This document shows positions 17,577 through 26,821 of a stretch of 64,000 nt of DNA, piece by piece. The DNA is taken from positions 248,001-312,000 of the forward strand of contig CANGDH010000001.1 of the NCBI GenBank assembly GCA_947452555.1, given 5' to 3'. The position numbers and the translations under genes are program-made. How positions within the stretch are numbered: the stretch's first letter is position 1; each line of letters begins with the position of its first letter. The notes below the pieces were generated by a model. It saw only the letters and a program-made list of their open reading frames with translations, was not told the origin of the DNA and did no database searches. The stretch is from Bacteroidota bacterium (GTDB lineage Bacteria; Bacteroidota; Bacteroidia; Chitinophagales; Chitinophagaceae).

Positions 17577-18900
17577 TTCCTGTATATGTTTGCGGAGTAA
17601 TTTTCTTCAATTCCTTTTTCAATGTTACAGTTACTTTCAATCCATCAATAAATTTGTGCATTGATTTTTTATCAATTTTATTATTACCTCTAGTTAAATC
17701 TTTCAAGGCTTCGTAAGGATTTGGATATTTTTCACGTCTCAAAATAGTTTGAATCGCTTCTGCCACAACGGCCCAGTTATTTTCAAGATCCTCATTAATT
17801 TTAGTTTCATTCAAAATTAATTTACCCAATCCCTTTTCTAAAGAATTTATAGCGATAGTAATATGTCCAACAGGAACTCCTATATTTCTTAATACAGTCG
17901 AGTCTGTCAAGTCTCTTTGTAAACGGCTAATTGGAAGCTTTGCAGCTAAATGTTCAAGCATCGCATTGGCTAATCCCAAATTACCTTCTGCGTTTTCAAA
18001 GTCAATTGGATTCACTTTATGAGGCATAGCGCTTGAGCCCACTTCCCCTTTTTTTGTTTGTTGCTTGAAGTAATCCATAGAGATATAAGTCCAAAAGTCT
18101 CTAGACAAGTCAATCAAAATATTGTTGATTCTTTTTAAGGTATCACATTGAGCAGCAAAATGGTCATAATGCTCAATTTGTGTGGTGAACTGCATTCTCT
18201 CTAAGCCTAATACATCGTCAACGAACTCATTACCTAATGCAACCCAATTCTTTTTTGGATAAGCAATATGATGTGCATTAAAATTACCTGTTGCTCCACC
18301 AAATTTAGCGGCATATGGTATAGCAGTAAATAATTCTATTTGATGGTTAATTCTTTCTACAAAAACCATCAACTCTTTACCTAATGTGGTAGGAGAAGCT
18401 GCTTGACCATGGGTTCTAGCTAATAGAGGAATTTTTTTCCATTGCTTGGCAAATTGATATAGTCTATTTTGTAAATTAATATAAGAGGGTAATATTTCAT
18501 TTTCCATAGCTTCTTTCCAGCTTAATGGAATTGCAGTATTATTAATGTCCTGAGAGGTTAATCCAAAATGAATCCATTCTTTTAATTCACTAGCCTTATT
18601 AGCGTCTAATACGTCCTTTAAAAAATATTCTACTGCTTTAACATCATGATTTGTAGTGGCTTCTATTAATTTTATTTTTTCAGCATCTTCCTCGCTAAAA
18701 TTTTCAACTACCGCTAATAAACTTTTTCTCAAGACAGGAGTTACTTTAAAAAATTTCTTATCTGCTAAAAATAAGAAATAGTGAACTTCTACTAGTACAC
18801 GGTATCTGATTAAGGCATATTCTGAAAAATAGGCTCTTAGGCTTGTAGTTTGCTTTGCGTAACGTCCGTCTATCGGAGATATTGAGGTAAGTTGTGACAT
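17560..18900 (-). CDS. purB: Adenylosuccinate lyase
   Basis: PurB makes fumarate-releasing cleavages twice in purine synthesis (SAICAR to AICAR and adenylosuccinate to AMP). The 446-residue protein has the N-terminal SPIDGRYAKQTTSLR segment, TSQDINNTA, the ARTHGQAASPTTLGKEL segment with a catalytic His, and the fumarase/aspartase superfamily signature GSSAMPHKVNPIDFENAEG with the catalytic Ser in the flexible loop. The order and length match the longer E. coli-type PurB. It is divergent from mqnA over 39 bases; TAACTTTG on the minus strand (18926-18933) is a plausible -7 box. Its 3' end overlaps the exonuclease gene by 17 bases. Confidence 0.96.
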   Translation of the reverse strand: MSQLTSISPIDGRYAKQTTSLRAYFSEYALIRYRVLVEVHYFLFLADKKFFKVTPVLRKSLLAVVENFSEEDAEKIKLIEATTNHDVKAVEYFLKDVLDANKASELKEWIHFGLTSQDINNTAIPLSWKEAMENEILPSYINLQNRLYQFAKQWKKIPLLARTHGQAASPTTLGKELMVFVERINHQIELFTAIPYAAKFGGATGNFNAHHIAYPKKNWVALGNEFVDDVLGLERMQFTTQIEHYDHFAAQCDTLKRINNILIDLSRDFWTYISMDYFKQQTKKGEVGSSAMPHKVNPIDFENAEGNLGLANAMLEHLAAKLPISRLQRDLTDSTVLRNIGVPVGHITIAINSLEKGLGKLILNETKINEDLENNWAVVAEAIQTILRREKYPNPYEALKDLTRGNNKIDKKSMHKFIDGLKVTVTLKKELKKITPQTYTGITAEY

Positions 18901-18939
18901 ATCGGAAAAAATGTTTTTCTTTGCGCAAAGTTAATTCAA

Positions 18940-19683
18940 TTGAACAATAGATGGCGCATAGGGGCGGTAAGTTATTTAAACACCCGTCCATTACTGCTTG
19001 GAATGGAGCAATCTGACCTTATGGATAAGATTGAATTGGTAAAAGCCTATCCAGCAAAAATTGCGCAGGACCTTGTAGATGGCAATATTGACATGGGATT
19101 AGTGCCCGTAGCCATTACCCCCTTTTTGAAGGATCCTCATTTTGTTTCCAGGTTTTGTATTGGCGCGGAAACAGATGTAGCCTCGGTTTGCATTTTTAGT
19201 GATGTGCCAATGGAACAGGTAGAAAAAGTATACTTAGATTATCAAAGTAGAACCTCGGTTCAATTAGCTAGAATTTTATTAGAACAATATTGGAAGAAAG
19301 ACGTAGAATTTATAAGTGCTTCAGAAGGATATATTGACCTTATATCGGGAACAACTGCTGGAGTAATTATTGGAGACCGTGCATTAGCAGCAAGGCCCCA
19401 TTTTAAATATATTTATGATTTAGCGGGTGCATGGATTGACCACACTGGACTTCCTTTTGTATTCGCTACCTGGATTGCAAATAAGCCAATTCCAGCTGAG
19501 TTCATGGAAGCCTTTGATCATGCCAATGCCTATGGCTTAATGCATTTAGAGGAAGTAATTAAAAGCATACCTGCCTTGGAGCAAGTTTATGATTTGCATA
19601 AATATTATACAGAAAATATCAGTTACGAATTTACCCCAGAGAAAAGAAAGGGAATGGAGCTATTTTTATCGCTTCTTAAATAG
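18940..19683 (+). CDS. mqnA: Chorismate dehydratase MqnA (futalosine menaquinone pathway)
   Basis: MqnA dehydrates chorismate to 3-enolpyruvylbenzoate, the first step of the futalosine route to menaquinone. The 247-residue protein is a periplasmic-binding-protein-like fold without signal peptide. IGAVSYLNTRPLL, GNIDMGLVPVAI and the hinge region GLPFVFATWIANK are characteristic. The start is a TTG at 18940: the first conserved strand begins only five codons later and no in-frame ATG is available between it and the purB promoter region. The 3' end overlaps the convergent flippase gene by 18 bases. A UbiD-family gene at 4.3 kb probably serves the same pathway. Confidence 0.93.
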   Translation: MNNRWRIGAVSYLNTRPLLLGMEQSDLMDKIELVKAYPAKIAQDLVDGNIDMGLVPVAITPFLKDPHFVSRFCIGAETDVASVCIFSDVPMEQVEKVYLDYQSRTSVQLARILLEQYWKKDVEFISASEGYIDLISGTTAGVIIGDRALAARPHFKYIYDLAGAWIDHTGLPFVFATWIANKPIPAEFMEAFDHANAYGLMHLEEVIKSIPALEQVYDLHKYYTENISYEFTPEKRKGMELFLSLLK

Positions 19684-21186
19684 TACAGGCAATTTTTGCT
19701 TAAATAAAATGTCAAAGTAATTTAGGATTTCAGGTGCAGGATTAATCCATTTAGCCAAGCCATAAAATCCAATTCCATATACCAAAGACTGAATGGCGAT
19801 ATTCAATACAAAATTATTCGCTGCTGGTATTTGATGCACAAGTAACATTAATGCAATAATTACCAATAAGAACAGACCATGTTTCCACGTATAAGGCTGT
19901 AGATTGAATTTCTTATACAAGAATGCAAATCGTACTGAATTATATAATGTATAGGCAATCAAATTTGAAAAGGCCAAGCCTGTCAAATCGTAATGTTTTA
20001 TTAAATAGTAGTTTAATGGAATTGAAATGACAACAAACAAAACATTCGTTAAAAAATCAAATTTCCAATAATTAGACGTGCCAATAATTTGTGCATTCAC
20101 GCCGGTGGCTAAGTCTATTAGTTTTGCAAGACCCATTATAAAAGCAAGATTCACCAAAGCATCATAACCACCACCTTGTTTATGACTTATCCAGTTTAAG
20201 AAGGCAACTAAATTTTGAATATTCAACCAGATTAATCCAAATAATAATAAGCCAATAGCTAGTAAGTTAGAAACACTCTTGTGATAAATATGCTTGATAT
20301 TATCAAAGTCTTTGTCCTTCCATGACTTTGCAAGAATAGGGATACTAATTGCGGTAAGGCTTCTTTGAGGTATTTCCAAAATGGCTGATACATAAGTTGC
20401 AATTGCAAAAATACTTGCATCGCTAAGGCCCTTTAATCCAACAATCATGAAAGTGTCGTTCGTCCTAGCTAACAAGTTAAAAAACTGTCCTGCAAATACA
20501 AAAAGGGCAAAGCTTATCATCTTACCCTTTAATCTTCTAGTAACACTACTTATTTGAAAACTTTTAAAGGACCATTGTTTAGACTGAATTAAGTTGAATA
20601 ATAAATACAACATAGGTAGTAAATAAATACAACTAAACATTCCAATAAATTGTGTCAAGTTAATCCAATGTAATCCAAAAAGTATAATGAGAATTGTTGT
20701 AAGAATTCTGATAGCAGTCTCTCTTAAAAAATTAGTCAGTACTCCTTTGTGCAATCCCCACGCAAAAGCTTCTAGCCAATAAAATAGTAATAGGAAGAAA
20801 GTATAAGGAAATAAATAGTTAAAGTAATTTGCTAAGCTTGGAGATTTTCCTAATTTACTAATTATAAAATCTTTATTAAACCATCCAATGAGTATTAGGA
20901 TACCAAAGCCTATCAAATTTATAACCAAAGTGATAAAGGGTAATTCGTTTTTTTCTTTCCCTAAATAGTGATTGTAGAAAGGGAAGAATTTATACACTAC
21001 GGGTAAGGTTCCTAATGTACAAAAAACGGATAGGGTAGCTCCAATATCAATCATGGCTCTCACTAAGCCTTGATCATTTTTACTAAAGAATAAAGGAAAT
21101 AAAACAAGTAAGTTGACGGCGCCAATTAAAAATCCCAAGAAAATGAAATAGGATGATTTAATACCTTGTTTTTGAATAATGCCCAT
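19666..21186 (-). CDS. Wzx-like polysaccharide flippase / oligosaccharide translocase
   Basis: A 506-residue integral membrane protein with about 12-14 predicted hydrophobic segments and the overall pattern of the MOP/PST superfamily (Wzx-type). Two halves are visible, the second starting at SVTRRLKGKMISFALFVFAGQFF and including the amphipathic ISIPILAKSWKDKDF segment. It would flip undecaprenyl-linked glycan units across the inner membrane. It heads a block of glycosyltransferases, which supports that role. The specific glycan is unknown. The gene is convergent with mqnA and overlaps its 3' end by 18 bases. Confidence 0.8.
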   Translation of the reverse strand: MGIIQKQGIKSSYFIFLGFLIGAVNLLVLFPLFFSKNDQGLVRAMIDIGATLSVFCTLGTLPVVYKFFPFYNHYLGKEKNELPFITLVINLIGFGILILIGWFNKDFIISKLGKSPSLANYFNYLFPYTFFLLLFYWLEAFAWGLHKGVLTNFLRETAIRILTTILIILFGLHWINLTQFIGMFSCIYLLPMLYLLFNLIQSKQWSFKSFQISSVTRRLKGKMISFALFVFAGQFFNLLARTNDTFMIVGLKGLSDASIFAIATYVSAILEIPQRSLTAISIPILAKSWKDKDFDNIKHIYHKSVSNLLAIGLLLFGLIWLNIQNLVAFLNWISHKQGGGYDALVNLAFIMGLAKLIDLATGVNAQIIGTSNYWKFDFLTNVLFVVISIPLNYYLIKHYDLTGLAFSNLIAYTLYNSVRFAFLYKKFNLQPYTWKHGLFLLVIIALMLLVHQIPAANNFVLNIAIQSLVYGIGFYGLAKWINPAPEILNYFDILFKQKLPVLFKKR

Positions 21187-21230
21187 GGAGCAAATATATT
21201 GTAAATGTCTTACTAAAGGGCTATTCAGGC

Positions 21231-22031
21231 CTACTTGTACTTCCCTAATAGCCTATTTTTAAGCATTTTCCAGATAGTGGGGTAGGCAATTCTACTTTCT
21301 GTGTAAACCACTTGTTTTTGATCTATCAATTTGACCAAACAAGCAGCATACCAATCTTTATGCTTTTCAACTATATATTCAATAATGGCAGCCCTATTGG
21401 GATGTGTAAAATTTTTAAGGGTTGATTTCTGAGTTTGACGATAGTGCAATAAATATTCTGGTATGACATTAACCTCAAAACCAAGATTCGTAATTCGAAT
21501 ATAAAATTCCCAATCCTCGTATCCCAGTTTCATAGTTTCGTCGTAGCCTCCCACTTGGTCCCAAACTGCCTTTCTTACCATAGCACATGCAGGGCATTGG
21601 TTGGAGAATAAGAAATTAAATGCATTCCCCCCTCTAGGTTTAGAAGTTCCAGTTTGTTCTCCAAAAAGTTTAATATAACTAGTGACTACTGCAGTGCTAG
21701 GTTCCGCCTGCATAACAGCAATTGACTTTTCAAAAAAACGATTATCAAAATAGTCGTCGGCGTCTAATGCTGCAATCAAGTTTCCCTTAGCATGTTTTAC
21801 CCCAAAATTTCTAGCCGCACTCATGCGTCCATTTTCTTTGTGGAGTATTTGGATCAATTCGTCCTTTGCTAATTCATCTAAAATTGTAATGGTGTTTGTA
21901 TCGGTTGATCCATCATTCACAATAATAATTTCAAAAGGTTGAATAGTTTGTTGTTTTAATTTACTGATAGTCTCCGGTAAATATTGTCCATCATTAAAAC
22001 AAGGTATAACAACACTAATTAGAGCGTTCAT
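21231..22031 (-). CDS. Glycosyltransferase family 2
   Basis: The 266-residue protein has a GT-A fold: SVVIPCFNDGQYLPETISKL, the nucleotide-sugar segment IIIVNDGSTD, the KENGRMSAARNFGVKHAKG segment and the metal-binding DADDYFD. A C-terminal region contains GYEDWEFYIRI with the likely catalytic base region (ED). An ATG eight codons upstream (22055) is possible but would overlap the FkbM gene, so I prefer 22031, directly before the first beta-strand. It sits between the flippase and the methyltransferase on the same strand and likely adds a sugar to a surface glycan; donor and acceptor are unknown. Confidence 0.87.
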   Translation of the reverse strand: MNALISVVIPCFNDGQYLPETISKLKQQTIQPFEIIIVNDGSTDTNTITILDELAKDELIQILHKENGRMSAARNFGVKHAKGNLIAALDADDYFDNRFFEKSIAVMQAEPSTAVVTSYIKLFGEQTGTSKPRGGNAFNFLFSNQCPACAMVRKAVWDQVGGYDETMKLGYEDWEFYIRITNLGFEVNVIPEYLLHYRQTQKSTLKNFTHPNRAAIIEYIVEKHKDWYAACLVKLIDQKQVVYTESRIAYPTIWKMLKNRLLGKYK

Positions 22032-22042
22032 GCAAGGATGGT

Positions 22043-22858
22043 TTATTTGTAACAAAATATATTAAGCTGTACGTCATATATTTCACCTGTATTTTTTTGA
22101 GCGAAAGGACTTTGTAAATTATCGGCTGCCATTTTGATATAAACATTGAACCCAGCAGTTTTTACAATATCTAATAAAGTAACTAGTTTATGAGTTTCAT
22201 TAACTTTTCCATGATATTCTAAAAAGAAGTTTTCAATTTTATGCAGATGTGCAACACAGCTTTGTACTACTTCATATTCAGCACCTTCAATATCCATCTT
22301 CAATAAATCAATATGCTCAAACTGACTTAATAGATTCGCCAAACTTAACGCTTTTACCATATTTGCACTTGTGCCAGATAAATCGATATGGCTTGCTTCG
22401 GAGCCTTTATTGTCAAAAGACAATTCAGTATCTGCAATCCAAATGGCTGCTTGGTGTAAATGTACATTTGAAAATTTATTGGATTCTATGTTTTGCTTAA
22501 GTACGTCGAATAATTTTGAATCAGGTTCATAAGCATGAAGAATTGCATTGGGGTAGATAGTTTTAAAATAAATACTACTTAATCCAATATTGGCGCCACA
22601 ATCTAAAATCAGGGGACTGTTATGCTTTGCAGTAAAGCGATAAATTTCCTGAACAAATAGCTCCTTATAAGTTTTTACGACTTCATATGGGCGGATGTAA
22701 TGGAGTATAAAACCACCCAACTGCCGCTGTTTAATCAAATTGTCAGCTTCATTTTTTAAAATTCGTTCAGTCAGCCAAGGAATAGGAGTAAATCGAGATT
22801 TTTGCTTAGATGCGATAAGCCTTTTTCTAATCCCCTTTAGTATATTTGTAATAATCAT
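22043..22858 (-). CDS. FkbM-family methyltransferase
   Basis: The 271-residue protein has the SAM-binding Rossmann motif LILDCGANIGLSSIYFK, the acidic loop LHAYEPDSKLFDVLKQN and the FkbM-typical IDLLKMDIEGAEYEVV segment, followed by FFLEYHGK. Members methylate hydroxyl groups, often of sugars. In this block it probably O-methylates a glycan residue (inference). Its start lies 15 bases from the start of the divergent glycosyltransferase, so their promoters must overlap. It precedes the GT2 gene by 11 bases on the same strand and is likely co-transcribed with it. Confidence 0.87.
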   Translation of the reverse strand: MIITNILKGIRKRLIASKQKSRFTPIPWLTERILKNEADNLIKQRQLGGFILHYIRPYEVVKTYKELFVQEIYRFTAKHNSPLILDCGANIGLSSIYFKTIYPNAILHAYEPDSKLFDVLKQNIESNKFSNVHLHQAAIWIADTELSFDNKGSEASHIDLSGTSANMVKALSLANLLSQFEHIDLLKMDIEGAEYEVVQSCVAHLHKIENFFLEYHGKVNETHKLVTLLDIVKTAGFNVYIKMAADNLQSPFAQKNTGEIYDVQLNIFCYK

Positions 22859-22873
22859 TAATGAACGTTTTAC

Positions 22874-23818
22874 ATGTCTGAGCCTTTAATTTCTATTTGT
22901 ATACCTGCTTATAAAAAGCCTGAATTTGTCGTAAGGTGCATTCAGTCTATTCAAAAGCAGTCCCATAAAAATGTGGAAATTATCATTTCTGACGATTCTC
23001 CCACTCAGGACATAAAAATAGCGATTCAGCCTTATATTTCAGAGCTCAATGTAAAATATTATCATAATGTACCTGCTTTAAAAAGCCCAAAAAATTGGAA
23101 TAATGCATTAGGCAAGGCAACTGGAGATTTTTACATGTTAATGCATCAGGATGACTGGTTTGAACAAGCGCAGAGTTTATCTATTTATGTAAAGGCGTTT
23201 GCACAAAATCCTGCCGCTAGTTTTGTTTTTTGTAAAAACACGGCAGTGCAGCCAGATGGGAATACGATTACATTACAAGCTATTCAGTCCTTGTTAAAAA
23301 ATATGCTGCATAAACCATATCATTTAGTAAGAGCAAATGTAATTGGTCCTCCCAGTAATACGATGTTAAGAAAAGCAGTTACTACAAGATATGACGAATC
23401 TTATATTTGGTTGGTGGACGTGGATTATTATGTGCAATTATTAATCAAAGGGTACCAGTATGTATATCTAGACCAACACTTAGTAAGCATTGGTTTACAT
23501 GAGGATCAGACAACTGTTTTTTGTAGAAATAACGAGGACGTTATTGTTAAGGAAAATATTTGGTTTGCTAAAAAACTAGGTAATACTGCTTTTAAGGATA
23601 TTTTAATTTATGATTATTACTGGCGTTTATTGCGCAATTATAAAATAAGGTCGTTGACTGACTTGAATAGGATGGGAGTTACCAATGAAAATATTTTACC
23701 TGTTATAACTAAGATGTTAGCGGTGCAAGCACCATTGCCATTGTCTTTACTTGGTATCGGAGTTTTCTCCAAAATAGCAATGTTGATTTGTTATTTATCG
23801 CGTCCTAAAAGCAAATAA
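22874..23818 (+). CDS. Glycosyltransferase family 2
   Basis: The 314-residue protein starts LISICIPAYKKPEFVVRCIQSI, with IIISDDSPTQ and the metal-binding region MLMHQDDWFEQ (the DxD motif appears here as QDD). The later WLVDVDYYVQLLIKG and Y-rich segments are typical of GT2 proteins acting on polysaccharide repeat units. A hydrophobic C-terminal stretch (LPLSLLGIGVFSKIAMLICYL) may anchor it to the membrane. It is divergent from the FkbM gene, and its last 24 bases overlap the convergent acyltransferase. Confidence 0.85.
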   Translation: MSEPLISICIPAYKKPEFVVRCIQSIQKQSHKNVEIIISDDSPTQDIKIAIQPYISELNVKYYHNVPALKSPKNWNNALGKATGDFYMLMHQDDWFEQAQSLSIYVKAFAQNPAASFVFCKNTAVQPDGNTITLQAIQSLLKNMLHKPYHLVRANVIGPPSNTMLRKAVTTRYDESYIWLVDVDYYVQLLIKGYQYVYLDQHLVSIGLHEDQTTVFCRNNEDVIVKENIWFAKKLGNTAFKDILIYDYYWRLLRNYKIRSLTDLNRMGVTNENILPVITKMLAVQAPLPLSLLGIGVFSKIAMLICYLSRPKSK

Positions 23819-24877
23819 ATTTTTAAATCTCAGCATCTTTTTTTCAATCATTTTCCAAGAGACAATTCCTAATGTAAAAGATATTATGGTACTAGTCCAT
23901 AATAATACGAATACTGATGGGTGGAATAAGTACACAATTACTTGTTGTACAGGGAAGGCATATAAATACATACCATAAGAGGGGTCTTCTATATTTTCAT
24001 GAATCCAATTGGCAAATTGAGAACCTTGTTGTCCAATATGCAAAACAATAAATGGCAAAGATAAACAAAGCCAAATGGGGTTCGCTTTAAAATAAATCAC
24101 AACTGCCATTTGAACTATGGCAAAGCCTAGCAGTATATTTTTATTGGGAATACTTCCCCATTCTAATACCCCCCAAAAAGCACCAGTCATAAAAAACACA
24201 CCTAATTCAAAAATAAAATCCATTCTTAATTTAAAATCGATTCCTCTTATTTGATCTATATAATAAAGATTACAATATAGTCCAGCCATAATTACAATAG
24301 CTAAGAGTATTAAAATTACATTGCTATACTTTCTGATAGGGAATAAACATAATAATACTAGATAAAAGAAAAATTCAAAACCCATAGTCCAAAGGGATCC
24401 ATTAATAGCCGTATTACTATTATTGTCAAATACGCCATGTATCCTCCATTGATTATGATATAAGGTTAGATTGTTTAAGATATATTGAATAGCTTCTGTA
24501 TTGAAATTAAAATAGCTATTGCCCGGTTTATAAATCAAATAGGCCATGAATGTGGTGATTAATAAAACCATAAGGAGTCCTGGATAAATACGCAAAACTC
24601 TTTTCCATAAATAATCTAATATATTGGGGCTGCGTTGTAAGCTTTTGAATATCAAAAAGCCACTAATGGTAATAAAACCCTTTACTCCAAAATAAGACAT
24701 ATTGATATAGTGATTTGACATTTCACATACCCAGTCACAACTTTTACTTCCCGATAATATATAAGAATGAGATATAATTACTAACCAAGCGAAGAGAATT
24801 CGAATGATGTCAAAATTATTGGCGTTCCTTGGTAAATTTGAGTGTGCTTTCATGATTTCATGCATGCTTATACGCAA
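23795..24877 (-). CDS. Membrane acyltransferase, acyltransferase-3 (OafA) family
   Basis: A 360-residue polytopic protein with about 10 hydrophobic segments. The N-terminal FDIIRILFAWLVIISHSYIL carries the conserved region with the active-site His, and RVLRIYPGLLMVLL is the R-x-x-R-x-x-P-type motif of the family. GSLWTMGFEFFFYL and the last segment SYGMYLYAFPVQQ also fit. It should transfer acetyl or another acyl group onto a sugar of the surface glycan at the inner membrane. Starts at 24877, 24865 or 24853 are all possible; the conserved part begins after the last of these. No fused SGNH domain is present. Confidence 0.88.
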   Translation of the reverse strand: MRISMHEIMKAHSNLPRNANNFDIIRILFAWLVIISHSYILSGSKSCDWVCEMSNHYINMSYFGVKGFITISGFLIFKSLQRSPNILDYLWKRVLRIYPGLLMVLLITTFMAYLIYKPGNSYFNFNTEAIQYILNNLTLYHNQWRIHGVFDNNSNTAINGSLWTMGFEFFFYLVLLCLFPIRKYSNVILILLAIVIMAGLYCNLYYIDQIRGIDFKLRMDFIFELGVFFMTGAFWGVLEWGSIPNKNILLGFAIVQMAVVIYFKANPIWLCLSLPFIVLHIGQQGSQFANWIHENIEDPSYGMYLYAFPVQQVIVYLFHPSVFVLLWTSTIISFTLGIVSWKMIEKKMLRFKNLFAFRTR

Positions 24878-24904
24878 ATATAAAAGGATTTAGTATCTTC
24901 AAAC

Positions 24905-25912
24905 ATGTTAGTTTCTGTAATCATAGTCAATTATAAGTCAAGCCATTATATTATGGATTGCTTAGCTTCCGCGGAAGCTTCTTTAATTGCTAATAAGGAT
25001 ATAGAATGGATCGTAGTGGACAATCACTCTGGGGATGAAAGTAGACAACTTATTACAGGTGCTTATCCATTTGTACACTGGTTGGAAATGGACTACAATG
25101 CTGGCTTTGCAAGAGCCAATAATGCTGGAATCAAATTGGCGAAGGGGGAAGCAGTGCTGCTTTTAAATCCAGACACTTTATTGCTGTCAAGTGCCATTGA
25201 AAAAACAGTGCATCAATTTTTAAGCTCCAATCATATTGCATGTGGGGTTCAATTAGTTCATGCGGATAGGTCTCCTCAGTTTTCAGGTAGTTATTTTGTT
25301 AAAGGAGGCTTGAATCATATATTGACAGTGCCTTATTGGGGCAGGAGTTTAAAGTTCATTTCGTCCTTTTTCAAAACCAATAAGCCTAGCATTGTTAAAG
25401 CAACAACAGAACAAATAGTAGACTGGATAAGTGGTGCTTTTTTAATGGTCAAAAAATCAGCCATTGACAAAGCAGGATTAATGGACGAAGACTTTTTTTT
25501 ATACGGGGAAGAAGTAGAATGGTGTAGTAGATTAAAAAAACAAGGTAGTCTTTGTTTATACGGAGATATTCAAATAATACATTTAATAGGGGGTACTATA
25601 CAAGAAGCTACGAATGCAGCTGACAATAGTTATACTAATATGTCAGATTTAAAAGGCTTTCAATTAATGGTGTCTAATCATGTACGTATTAGAAAGCAAT
25701 ATGGAATTTTCTGGTTTTTGATTCAATTACTTAATTACAGTTGGGGTGTTCCTTATGCATTGGTTGCAAGTTTTTTAAATGGGATTCTTCATTTTAGAAA
25801 TCCATTCAAAGAATTTAGAGACATTGCCGGATTCGCTAAGAATGTATTAAAGTTATGGTCGTTGACGCCAACTATAATTAAGGGTAAGCCTCATTTTTAC
25901 AAGTGCATTTAG
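24905..25912 (+). CDS. Glycosyltransferase family 2, rhamnosyltransferase-like
   Basis: The 335-residue protein begins VSVIIVNYKSSHYIMDCL and has the WIVVDNHSGDES strand, the NAGFARANNAGIKLAKGEAVLLLNPDT segment with its DxD-equivalent NPDT, and GAFLMVKKSAIDKAGLMDEDFFLYGEEVEWCSRLKK. This is the pattern of WbbL/RfbF-type GT2 enzymes that add rhamnose or similar sugars. A C-terminal hydrophobic region probably attaches it to the membrane. It is divergent from the acyltransferase gene over 27 bases, and its stop abuts the stop of the next, convergent GT2. Confidence 0.87.
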   Translation: MLVSVIIVNYKSSHYIMDCLASAEASLIANKDIEWIVVDNHSGDESRQLITGAYPFVHWLEMDYNAGFARANNAGIKLAKGEAVLLLNPDTLLLSSAIEKTVHQFLSSNHIACGVQLVHADRSPQFSGSYFVKGGLNHILTVPYWGRSLKFISSFFKTNKPSIVKATTEQIVDWISGAFLMVKKSAIDKAGLMDEDFFLYGEEVEWCSRLKKQGSLCLYGDIQIIHLIGGTIQEATNAADNSYTNMSDLKGFQLMVSNHVRIRKQYGIFWFLIQLLNYSWGVPYALVASFLNGILHFRNPFKEFRDIAGFAKNVLKLWSLTPTIIKGKPHFYKCI

Positions 25913-26818
25913 CTATTTTCCAACAAGTCCTTTTAGTGTATCAATTCTAAATTGAATTACAGGCCAAGTTTTAGCCGGGTTACCTTGTAATGCGTATTTG
26001 ATTCCTAATATAATTGCAGCACCTAATTTTAAAAAGTATTCAATTACTTTGAAAATATAAGCTTTATTAGAAATGGCTTTCGTTCTGGACCTTTCTCCTC
26101 TACCCATGCCACTTGCCACACGATACATATATTCAGGAGTAAGTTTAGAAACTTCTACTACATGATGCACTATAATGCTAGGATCATAATAAATGGTATG
26201 CCCCAAGGACATTATTTTATAAAACAGTTCTTTTCCTTCTCCACCAATTCTTAAAGTGCCCACCACACCTGGCAGTGCAGTATTAAATCCACCTATTTGG
26301 TCAAATACTTTTTTAGCAACAATCATATTGGACTCTAAAGGATATTTTCCATTTTCAAAAGGAGTAGCGTTTGGTGCATAATCAAAATTTCCTACTATGG
26401 AGGAAACGTAAAAGCTCATCCATTTTGGTTCTGATGGAATATATTTCGGAATTATTTTACCACCAAAGCCAACAACTGTTGGTTGCGAATTAATATGTTT
26501 AATTATGTTTTCAACAAAATTAGGAGCAGCAATAGCATCGTCGTCAATAAAACAAAGCCATTGACCAGTAGCTAATTTTGCACCAGTATTTCTTGCATAA
26601 GAAGCCCCTTGGCTTGTTTCGGTTATATAGTTAAACTGTCCGTTTGGATTTGCAGCCCTCCATGTTGTAAACACTTCGGGTGTGTTGTCGGTTGAATTAT
26701 TGTCCACCACGAAAACTTCAAATTGACCCAATGGTGCCGTTTGCACATATAATGCACTCAATGCTTCTCCTATATAGGAAGCCCTATTATAACTACATAT
26801 AATAATTGATAACTGCAT
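25913..26818 (-). CDS. Glycosyltransferase family 2
   Basis: The 301-residue protein begins LSIIICSYNRASYIGEALSAL, with VFVVDNNSTDNT, the ETSQGASYARNTGAKLATGQWLCF segment and the metal-binding IDDDAIAAPNF. The segment GGEGKELFYKIMSLG supplies the acceptor-side acidic residues (here GGEGKE). A C-terminal hydrophobic helix (YFLKLGAAIILGIKYAL) is visible. Its start lies 3 bases after the YfhO gene stop on the same strand, so the two form an operon with YfhO first. The acceptor is unknown. Confidence 0.87.
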   Translation of the reverse strand: MQLSIIICSYNRASYIGEALSALYVQTAPLGQFEVFVVDNNSTDNTPEVFTTWRAANPNGQFNYITETSQGASYARNTGAKLATGQWLCFIDDDAIAAPNFVENIIKHINSQPTVVGFGGKIIPKYIPSEPKWMSFYVSSIVGNFDYAPNATPFENGKYPLESNMIVAKKVFDQIGGFNTALPGVVGTLRIGGEGKELFYKIMSLGHTIYYDPSIIVHHVVEVSKLTPEYMYRVASGMGRGERSRTKAISNKAYIFKVIEYFLKLGAAIILGIKYALQGNPAKTWPVIQFRIDTLKGLVGK

Positions 26819-26821
26819 TAA

